In this document: positions 1-10,924 of the stretch, piece after piece
Numbering within the stretch: position 1 is the stretch's first letter
Layout of the letters: the number at the start of each line of letters is the position of its first letter
Assembly: GCA_963989245.1 (NCBI GenBank)
Contig: OZ022357.1
Span: 26,378,433-26,442,432, forward strand
Reading direction: 5' to 3'
Origin: Nansenia antarctica
Taxonomy: Eukaryota > Chordata > Actinopteri > Argentiniformes > Microstomatidae
Length of the DNA: 64,000 nucleotides
The notes under the pieces: model-generated
The model's input: the letters and a program-made list of their open reading frames with translations, nothing else
Database searches by the model: none
Told to the model about the DNA's origin: nothing
Position numbers and translations under genes: made by a program

Positions 1-148
1 CGATCCCGTGACAAATGAAAGAAAAGCTGTAGACACCAAAATATAAACCAGTAAATATGAGCGAGTGGATTGCTTAATTAATCAATAGACCATCGACAGT
101 ATTTGACACGGTACAACGGAATGAGGCGCGGAACAAACGGCTGCTTAC

Positions 149-2377
149 CTCTCCTCCATTTGCGTACTCCATCACAAAGCATAGCCGGTCGTGTGTTTGG
201 AATGCATACTTTAGTGTCTGCGCGGGAGACAAGAGACTCAGGTTCAGGAACAACATTATTAACCTTAAGGAATGAGTACCGGTATGTTGTATAGTGAATT
301 GTTGTCATCAGTGGGCTTAGTGGAAGCCAGTCAGAGACTCACCGTTAGAAAGGGATGCCTCGTATTCTGCAGGACTCGGCTCTCTGTGACTGTGTGTGCC
401 ACCTCATCCTATGGGGACAAACACACATTTGGTGGGACAATAACACACAGTAGTTTAGGCTACACACCAAATAACTACAATAGGCTACACACAGTTTAGG
501 CTACACACAGTGGCAAGAAAAAGTATGTGATCCCTGGTTTTCTGCATTAATTGGCCATAAAATGTGATCTGATCCTCATATAAGTCACACGTATAGACAA
601 ACACAATGTGCTTAAGCTGATAACACACAAACAATGTTAATCTGTCATGTCTTTATTGAACACACCCATTGAACATTCACAGCGCTGCTAGTGGAAAAAG
701 TAAATGAACCATTGGATTTAATAACTGGTCGAACCTCAAGCAAACGCTGTCGGTAGCGGCGGATCAGACCTGCGTCATGTTCAGAAGGAATTTCGTTTTT
801 TTATCTTGTTTGCTAGGCGCCGGTGGTCCTCAGGCCTCTCCTCGGGGGCCCCCGGGTGCCTCGTGTGCCTGGTCTGTTCCTCCGCTGGGGCACCTGGTTT
901 GGCTAGCCAGGTGCGGGGCTATTATGGTCTGTGCTTGGTTGGCTGGGTGCTGGTGGTGGGGCGGGTCGGGTGTGTGGGGCGGCTGGGGTCCCCTGGGGGG
1001 GAGGGGTTTGGGGGCTGCTGCTGTGCGCTGGTAGGCAAACTGGTAGTAGTCGCTCTATGAGTAGAGGGCTGCAAGGGAGTTTTCCTGGATGCTCAGTGTA
1101 CAGGTTTACAGGTGTACAGGTTTACAGGTTTACAGGTGTACAGGTTTACATGTTTACAGGTTTTTTACCCTTGCCTGCTTGAGTGTTCTGTCATCATGTG
1201 AAACGCAATGAGTCACATCTTGTGAGGAATGCAATATACAAATAAAACTTTGAAACTTTGATTTGATAACAATGTTTTCATGTTGATATGCGGTGCCCTT
1301 TTTACACCATACGTAGTGCTGTGTGTTCTCATGAACAGAGATGTTAGAGAACAGAGATGGTAGACTCACGAACAGAGATGTTAGCTGGTTCCAATGATTC
1401 CTTAAAGCCTTTAGCTGTTACTCTAGGGTTCTTTTTTACCCCATTGAGCTTTCTGCGTTGTGCCTTTGGAGTCATCTTGGCTGGGCGGAGAGTAGCCACA
1501 GTAATAAATCGTTTCCATTTATAGACAATTTGTCTAACTGTGGACTGATGAATAACTAAATTCTTTGAGATTCCTTTGTAACCCATCCCAGCTTTATGCA
1601 AATCAACATGTTGATCGTAGGTCTTCTGATCGTAGGTCTTCTGAGATGTCTTTTCAACGAGGCGTGGCTCACATAAGCAGATGCTTCTTGTGAAACTGAA
1701 AATGTTTCAGCGTTTTTTACAAAGTCTAAATATCTTTCACCCACACCTCCAGTCTTGTTTCATTGATTCGACTCCATGTTTGCTAACTCCTGGCTCTAAT
1801 TAAATTAGCTTTTGTAGAAGTTATTAGTCTAGGGGTTCACATACTTCTTCCAACCTACACTGTGAATGTTTGAATAACGTATTCAATATACAAGAGCAAT
1901 ACAATCATTTGTGTGCTATTAGTTAAAGTTATATATTTGCTGTTGCTGATTGTAGATGTCTCTGCGTTGTGGTTCCCATAACAATGTTGATTTGGAGTTT
2001 AGAATGTGGCTGTGCTCCTACTTCATGAGGAGTATTATATTGACAGTAACTGATATGTTTTCTTTTGGGGCAGTGGCGTAATGAGTCTGCACTGGGCCCT
2101 AATGCAGATGGTCAGAGTGGGCCCTAGGATGGTCAGAGTGGGCCCTAGGATGGTCAGAGTGGGCCCTAGGATGGTCAGAGTGGGCCCTAGGATGGTCAGA
2201 GTGGGCCCTAGGATGGTCAGAGTGGCCCTAGGTAGCACACGATTTTTTCAGATACTTTTTGTGCAATTCATGCCTCGCTTACAACAAGTTTTCATTAGCC
2301 AAAATAAATAATAGCCTAGCAAAGGGTGCGCTTTCCATGAGAGAGAGAGAGAGAGATTGCTCATTATTACGTGGTCC

Positions 2378-2444
<67 letters not shown>

Positions 2445-5400
2445 CTCAGCTCAGCTCCCATTGGCTCCCACATAACTGGAACCCTGTATCTACTGGTTAA
2501 TCTGCTCAGCGGAGCAGCATGAAAACTAACACAGATCATGAACATACTGGTGACGGCGCACCACACACACATTAACAACAGTCACATAAATAATATAGAA
2601 TAACTATGAGCTGGTTCTCACGTTCTCCTCCAGGGGTGAGTGGCGGGAGCAGGGTTAGGGTTAGCCTAACCTAACGTTAGCTGTAGCTAGGTGGCGTCTT
2701 TTCCTCAGCGGTGTTTTTCTATATTTTAGGGAGTTTTGAATCTTTTTTTTCTAAAATTCATTTTTTTTCTTTTCTTTTCTGAAATCCACTTGGATGCCTG
2801 GGCATCATTGGTTCTCTCTCTGTGACTGTTCGCTAGCTAGCCTGTTTCTCTCTGTGACTGTTCTCTGGCTAGCCTGTTTCTCTCTGTGACTGTTCTCTGG
2901 CTAGCCTGTTTCTCTCTCAGTGACTGTTCTCTAGCTAGCCTGTTTCTCTCTCTGTGACTGTTCTCTGTTCTCTGGCTAGCCTGTTTCTCTCTGTGACTGT
3001 TCTCTGGCTAGCCTGTTTCTCTCTGTGACTGTTCTCTGGCTAGCCTGTTTCTCTCTCTGTGACTGTTCTCTGGCTAGCCTGTTTCTCTCTGTGACTGTTC
3101 TCTGGCTAGCCTGTTTCTCTCTGTGACTGTTCGCTAGCTAGCCTGTTTCTCTCTCTGTGACTGTTCTCTGGCTAGCCTGTTTCTCTCTGTGACTGTTCTC
3201 TGGCTAGCCTGTTTCTCTCTGTGACTGTTCGCTAGCTAGCCTGTTTCTCTCTGTGACTGTTCTCTGGCTAGCCTGTTTCTCTCTCTGTGACTGTTCTCTG
3301 GCTAGCCTGTTTCTCTCTCTGTGACTGTTCTCTGGCTAGCCTGTTTCTCTCTCTGTGACTGTTCGCTAGCTAGCCTGTTTCTCTCTCTGTGACTGTTCTC
3401 TGGCTAGCCTGTCTCTCTCAGTGACTGTTCTCTGGCTAGCCTGTTTCTCTCTGTGACTGTTCTCTGGCTAGCCTGTTTCTCTCTCAGTGACTGTTCTCTG
3501 GCTAGCCTGTTTCTCTCTGTGACTGTTCTCTGGCTAGCCTGTCTCTCTCTCAGTGACTGTTCTCTGGCTAGCCTGTTTCTCTCTGTGACTGTTCTCTGGC
3601 TAGCCTGTTTCTCTCTCTGTGACTGTTCTCTGGCTAGCCTGTTTCTCTCTGTGACTGTTCGCTAGCTAGCCTGTTTCTCTCTGTGACTGTTCTCTGGCTA
3701 GCCTGTTTCTCTCTGTGACTGTTCTCTGGCTAGCCTGTTTCTCTCTGTGACTGTTCTCTAGCTAGCCTGTTTCTCTCTGTGACTGTTCTCTGGCTAGCCT
3801 GTTTCTCTCTGTGACTGTTCTCTAGCTAGCCTGTTTCTCTCTCTGTGACTGTTCTCTAGCTAGCCTGTTTCTCTCTGTGACTGTTCTCTGGCTAGCCTGT
3901 TTCTCTCTCAGTGACTGTTCGCTAGCTAGCCTGTTTCTCTCTGTGACTGTTCTCTGGCTAGCCTGTTTCTCTCTGTGACTGTTCTCTGGCTAGCCTGTTT
4001 CTCTCTGTGACTGTCCTCTGGCTAGCCTGTTTCTCTCTCAGTGACTGTTCTCTACCTAGCCTGTTTCTCTCTGTGACTGTTCTCTGGATAGCCTGTTTCT
4101 CTCTGTGACTGTTCGCTGGCTAGCCTGTTTCTCTCTGTGACTGTTCTCTGGCTAGCCTGTTTCTCTCTGTGACTGTTCTCTGGCTAGCCTGTTTCTCTCA
4201 GTGACTGTTCTCTGGCTAGCCTGTTTCTCTCTGTGACTGTTCTCTGGCTAGCCTGTTTCTCTCTGTGACTGTTCTCTGGCTAGCCTGTCTCTCTCTCAGT
4301 GACTGTTCTCTGGCTAGCCTGTTTCTCTCTGTGACTGTTCTCTGGCTAGCCTGTTTCTCTCTCTGTGACTGTTCTCTGGCTAGCCTGTTTCTCTCTGTGA
4401 CTGTTCGCTAGCTAGCCTGTTTCTCTCTGTGACTGTTCTCTGGCTAGCCTGTTTCTCTCTGTGACTGTTCTCTGGCTAGCCTGTTTCTCTCTGTGACTGT
4501 TCGCTAGCTAGCCTGTTTCTCTCTGTGACTGTTCTCTGGCTAGCCTGTTTCTCTCTGTGACTGTTCTCTAGCTAGCCTGTTTCTCTCTCTGTGACTGTTC
4601 TCTAGCTAGCCTGTTTCTCTCTGTGACTGTTCTCTGGCTAGCCTGTTTCTCTCTGTGACTGTTCTCTGGCTAGCCTGTTTCTCTCTGTGACTGTTCTCTG
4701 GCTAGCCTGTTTCTCTCTGTGACTGTCCTCTGGCTAGCCTGTTTCTCTCTCAGTGACTGTTCTCTACCTAGCCTGTTTCTCTCTGTGACTGTTCTCTGGC
4801 TAGCCTGTTTCTCTCTGTGACTGTTCGCTGGCTAGCCTGTTTCTCTCTCAGTGACTGTTCTCTGGCTAGCCTGTTTCTCTCTGTGACTGTTCTCTGGCTA
4901 GCCTGTTTCTCTCTGTGACTGTTCTCTGGCTAGCCTGTTTCTCTCTGTGACTGTTCTCTGGCTAGCCTGTTTCTCTCTGTGACTGTTCTCTGGCTAGCCT
5001 GTTTCTCTCTATGACTGTTCTCTGGCTAGCCTGTTTCTCTCTGTGACTGTTCTCTGGCTAGCCTGTTTCTCTCTGTGACTGTTCTCTGGCTAGCCTGTTT
5101 GAATGTGGTGGCGCAGTCAAACACAACCCAACATTTTACATTTTTGAACATCAAATCACCCAGCATTAATCCTAATTGAAATTTAATTTAGAAATGTAAC
5201 ATTGAGGTATTAGTATCAATTGATATTCTCAGTGCTGCCTGCATACATGGTAGTTACGCCACTGTGTTGGGGCATCATGTCTCTCATGGTCATTGGCAGC
5301 GATAGAGAACAGCCCCGCCTCACTACTGCCTGTTGTTACAACACAGGGCTGATAAGGGGAGATGAGTGTGATGATAAAACTCTATAATACTCAGAACTGT

Positions 5401-8400
5401 TGGGATGTGTGATGATAATACTCAGTACTGGGATGACAATGTTTGGGGCCATTGGGTTACCTTAGGCAACCTTTGGATTTGGTGCAACCTGTAACCGGCA
5501 TGGAGCGGGCGGACTGGGTCTACATAAAGAACTGCAGTACAACCCAGCCTCTTCCAGATCCTGCTGACCACTTAACACAGCTAACAAGTGTGAAGGACAG
5601 GAACGCTGGACCCACGTCCCCCCCCCCCGGAAAACCTGGTCGGCCCCCTGAAACCCTGCGCCTTGCTTGGTTCTATGTTCTTTTTTTCATTTTTTTAACT
5701 TCATTTTTTCCCCTTAGAATGATAATAATATATCATATTATACTATAGAATGATCATAGAATGATACAAATGAGAAAAACAAATTAATGAAAAAAAAATG
5801 AAAAAAAAGAAAATAGTATACTATGTTCTTTCTTTCATTTATTTTACTTAAAATTGTTCTCTTAGAATGATAATAATATATCATATTATACTATAGAATG
5901 ATAGAATGATCATAGAATGACACAAATGAGAAAAACTAATTAGTGAAAAAAAATGAAAAAAAGAACATAGTATATACTCATTTTAATAATTTAATTTTAA
6001 TTATATACCCCTATATATACTATAAAAATAACAAAAAGAACATAGGTTTCCCTCTATCCTAGGTTTCTCTTTATATCCTAGGTTTCGCTTTATATCCTAG
6101 GTTTCCCTCTCTATCCTATGTTTCCCTTTATATCCTAGGTTTCCCTTTATATCCCAGGTTTCCCTTTATATCCTAGGTTTCCCTTTATATCCTAGGTTTC
6201 TCTTTATATCCTAGGTTTCCCTTTATATCCTAGGTTTCCCTTTATATCCCAGGTTTCCCTTTATATCCTAGGTTTCTCTTTATATCCTAGGTTTCCCTTT
6301 ATATCCTAGGTTTCTCTCTATATCCTAGGTTTCTCTTTATATCCTAGGTTTCCCTTTATATCCTAGGTTTCCCTTTATATCCTAGGTTTCCCTTTATATC
6401 CTAGGTTTCCCTTTATATCCTAGGTTTCCCTTTATATCCCAGGTTTCCCTTTATATCCTAGGTTTCTCTTTATATCCTAGGTTTCCCTTTATATCCTAGG
6501 TTTCTCTCTATATCCTAGGTTTCTCTTTATATCCTAGGTTTCCCTTTATATCCTAGGTTTCCCTTTATATCCCAGGTTTCCCTTTATATCCTAGGTTTCT
6601 CTTTATATCCTAGGTTTCCCTTTATATCCTAGGTTTCTCTCTATATCCTAGGTTTCTCTTTATATCCTAGGTTTCCCTTTATATCCTAGGTTTCCCTTTC
6701 TATCCTAGGTTTCTCTTTATATCCTAGGTTTCCCTTTATATCCTAGGTTTCCCTTTATATCCTAGGTTTCCCTTTATATCCTAGGTTTCCCTTTATATCC
6801 CAGGTTTCCCTTTATATCCTAGGTTTCCCTTCATATCCTAGGTTTCTCTGTATATTCTAGGTTTCTCTTTATATCCTAGGTTTCCCTTTATATCCTAGGT
6901 TTCTCTTTATATCCTAGGTTTCCCTTTATATCCTAGGTTTCTCTTTATATCCTAGGTTTCCCTTTAAATCCTAGGTTTCTCTTTATATCCTAGGTTTCTC
7001 TCTCTATCCCAGGTTTCTCTTTATATCCTAGGTTTCTCTCTCTATCCTAGGTTTCTCTCTCTATCCTAGGTTTCCCTCTCTATCCTAGGTTTCCCTCTCT
7101 ATCCTAGGTTTCCCTTTATATCCTAGGTTTCTCTTTATATCCTAGGTTTCTCTCTCTATCCCAGGTTTCTCTTTATATCCTAGGTTTCTCTCTCTATCCT
7201 AGGTTTCTCTCTATCCTAGGTTTCTCTCTCTATCCTAGGTTTCCCTCTCTATCCTAGGTTTCCCTTTATATCCTAGGTTTCCCTCTCTATCCTAGGTTTC
7301 CCTCTCTATCCTAGGTTTCCCTCTCTATCCTAGGTTTCCCTTTATATCCTAGGTTTCTCTTTATATCCTAGGTTTCTCTCTCTATCCCAGGTTTCTCTTT
7401 ATATCCTAGGTTTCTCTCTCTATCCTAGGTTTCTCTCTATCCTAGGTTTCTCTCTCTATCCTAGGTTTCCCTCTCTATCCTAGGTTTCTCTCTCTATCCT
7501 AGGTTTCCCTCTCTATCCTAGGTTTCCCTTTATATCCTAGGTTTCCCTCTCTATCCTAGGTTTCCCTCTCTATCCTAGGTTTCTCTCTCTATCCTAGGTT
7601 TCCCTTTATATCCTAGGTTTCCCTTTATATCCTAGGTTTCCCTTTATATCCTAGGTTTCCCTCTCTATCCTAGGTTTCCCTCTCTATCCTAGGTTTCCCT
7701 TTATATCCAAGGTTTCTCTCTCTATCCTAGGTTTCCCTCTCTATCCTAGGTTTCCCTATCTATCATAGGTTTCCCTCTCTATCCTAGGTTTCCCTCTCTA
7801 TCCTAGGTTTCCCTTTATATCCTAGGTTTCTCTCTCTATCCTAGGTTTCTCTTTATATCCTAGGTTTCTCTCTCTATCCTAGGTTTCCCTCTCTATCCTA
7901 GGTTTCCCTCTCTATCCTAGGTTTCTCTTTATATCCTAGGTTTCAAAACGTCTCTGAAGACTTGGATATCTGGATATCTCAGTACGGTGGTTCTATGTTC
8001 TTTTTTTCATTTTTTTAACTTCATTTTTTCCCCTTAGAATGATAATAATATATCATATTATACTATAGAATGATAGAATGATCATAGAATGATACAAATG
8101 AGAAAAACAAATTAGTGAAAAAAATGAAAAAAAGAACATAGTATACTATGTTCTTTTTTTCATTTTTTTTTTTTACTTAATTTTTTCCCCTTACAATGAT
8201 AATAATATATCATATTATACTATAGAATGATAGAATTATTATAGAATGATACAAATGAGAAAAAAAAGAGTGGAAAAAAAATGAAAAAAAGAACATAGTA
8301 TACTATGTTCTTTCTTTCATTTTTTTTTTATTAAAATTGTTCTCTTAGAATGATAATAATATATCATATTATACTATAGAATGATAGAATGATCATAGAA

Positions 8401-10890
8401 TGACACAAATGAGAAAAACTAATTAGTGAAAAAAATGAAAAAAAGAACATAGTATACTATGTTCTTTTTTTCATTTTTTTAACTTATTTTTTTTCCCTTA
8501 GAATGATAATAATATATCATATTATACTATAGAATGATAGAATGATCATAGAATGACACAAATGTGAAAAACAAATTAGTGAAAAAAATGAAAAAAAGAA
8601 CATAGTATACTATGTTCTTTTTTTCATTTTTTTTACTTAATTTTTTTCCCTTAGAATGATAATAATATATCATATTATACTATAGAATGATAGAATGATC
8701 ATAGAATGATACAAATGAGAAAAACTAATTAGTGAAAAAAATGGAAAAAAGACCATAGTATATTATGTTCTTTTTTTCATTTTTTTTACTTAATTCTTTT
8801 CCCTTAGAATGATAATAATATATCATATTATACTATAGAATGATAGAATGATCATAGAATGATACAAATGTGAAAAACAAATTAGTGAAAAAAATGAAAA
8901 AAAGAACATAGTATACTATGTTCTTTTTTTCATTTTTTTTTTTACTTTATTTTTTCCCCTTAGAATGATAATAATATATCATATTATACTATAGAATGAT
9001 AGAATGATCATAGAATGATACAAATGAGAAAAACTAATTAGTGAAAAAAATGAAAAAAAGAACATAGTATACTATGTTCTTTTTTTCATTTTTTTTTTTA
9101 CTTAATGTTTTCCCCTTAGAATGATAATAATATATCATATTATACTATAGAATGATAGAATTATTATAGAATGATACAAATGAGAAAAAAAAATTAATGA
9201 AAAAAATAACATAGTATACTATGTTCTTTTTTTCAGACATGCACTATTCGAGGGGACTCCACTTCTGTGGAGAATTGTGTCTGAGAAGGTCACAGTATGA
9301 CAGTAGTCGTGTTTCCATAAACCATTTTGATTCGCATTTTGAAGTATATCGCATTAGACATTTTATGGAAACGGCTTAATTAAAATAAACTTCCTCTTAA
9401 TCGCACAAAAGTTTGTAGGTGGTTTTTGCCGTATGCGAATCAGAGTTAATACGCATAGAGTTGGAAACAGGTTTGCTGAATAAACTCTGACGTAGCGAAC
9501 ATTCAACTCACGTGACTCAACTGTCTCCTTCGTCTCTGGACAGTCTGCAACGTGGCCGATGCTTCTGACACGCAAGAATTATTATAACTTTCCCAAGTGA
9601 AACTAATTCCTGAATTCCTGTCCATCTAAGGCTAAGTGCCTTACTCAAGAGCACACTAGTGGTGGTGTTTCAGGCGGAATTTGAACTCACAACCTTCCCG
9701 ATCACCAGTCCAACTCACTATCCACTAGACCACCCCTACCATCACACACTGTGAGGTATCTGTGTCTGGTACCACTGCCTGCATCATCCCCCATGCATTT
9801 TGTGTGAACATTGATAAGAATATAATACATGTCAGATAAGAAATCTGTCTCCCCTCACAACTATAGGATAGATGACACTATACACTGAATGCTCACCTTA
9901 GCGATGATGACTTCTTTGCGCAGGATCTTCATGGCGTAGTACATCCCTGTAGCCTTTTCTTTGACCAGAATAACTTTACCGAACGTGCCCTTCCCCAGCA
10001 GCTTCAAGTAGTCAAAGTCACTCATGGTCTGTGGGGAAATATAGGAGAGGACAAGAACAAGCCATGAGTATGTATGTTACGGTACATGTGGGAATACGGT
10101 ACATGTGGGAAAACTAGGGTTAGGGTTAGGTGCTAGAGTGACTTGGTACATGCTGGCATGTCTAACCCTAACCCTAACCTTAACCCTAACCCTAACCCTA
10201 ACCCTAACCCTACCCCTAACCCTAGCACCCTAGCACCTAACCCTAACCCTAGTTTCCCGCCATGTACCGTAACACGTCTAATTCCAGGGGAGAAGGGAGG
10301 GAACTTCACATTGACAGCAGTGAGCAGTGATTTGCATGGGAGGTGTTTGAAAAAACACAAATGAAAAAGAGATAGATAATAGGGATGCACCAAAAGTTCG
10401 GCCACCGAAATTATTTGGTGCTGTTCCAATAACAGTGCTGCTCCAACCCCTTCAGGGCTTGGTACCTTTAAATAATCTACACCTTTCTTCATTTGGCACT
10501 TTTATAGACAGTTGTTACCAAGTGGTTCACACAACATTTTTAAAAGAAAAGGAAAACAGGCAGTTAAAAACCCAGTTGGACAGACTAGACTACGTTGTAA
10601 CTAGGCTCCAGGTTACTGGCGAACAACACTGGTCAGACTTTGACAGGAACAATGCTGACCACTTTGTTGCGGGACTTTGACATGGCGACTTCCATCTCCT
10701 CCATGGCGCTGCAGTCACTGGGGGAGCCGAACTTGATGTCCATTGGCTCCTCCTCCTCCCGCGTCTTCAGCCCGTTGGCCACAGCTTGGATGGCTCTCAT
10801 CCACTCCTCCCTGGGAGAGACACGAGGGAAGGTCAGGGGTCATTAAGACAACTTTGGCTGGCATGGTGCTAGTTTATAGGCACACATATG

Positions 10891-10924
<34 letters not shown>

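Larger units (their letters stand above)
508..1864 (-). mobile_element. Tc1-like DNA transposon remnant with IR/DR ends
   Basis: The left end begins CAGTGGCAAGAAAAAGTATG and the right end, read in reverse, begins with the matching AGTGTAGGTTGGAAGAAGTA. A second internal direct repeat (AGTGGAAAAAGTAAATGAAC) near 690 gives the IR/DR arrangement known from Sleeping Beauty-type Tc1 elements. The interior is rearranged: only the transposase N-terminus survives and foreign GC-rich sequence occupies about 800-1260. Confidence 0.75.

Noticed and set aside
777..1182. Glycine- and tryptophan-rich open frames
   Set aside because: Three overlapping frames of a G-rich insert, with no known domain.
2813..5100. 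Possible CRISPR-like direct repeats
   Set aside because: Units are contiguous with no unique spacers and the genome is eukaryotic; it is a minisatellite. The same applies to 6044-7944, 18485-19972 and 51297-52352.
5443..5748. 101-codon plus-strand open frame
   Set aside because: No recognisable family, ends in satellite sequence, lies in the akt2 intron.
9601..9741. A tRNA gene
   Set aside because: The tRNA-like boxes belong to a dispersed SINE with a shared body and tail; no intact cloverleaf was seen. The same holds for 11505, 14202, 34398 and 58311.
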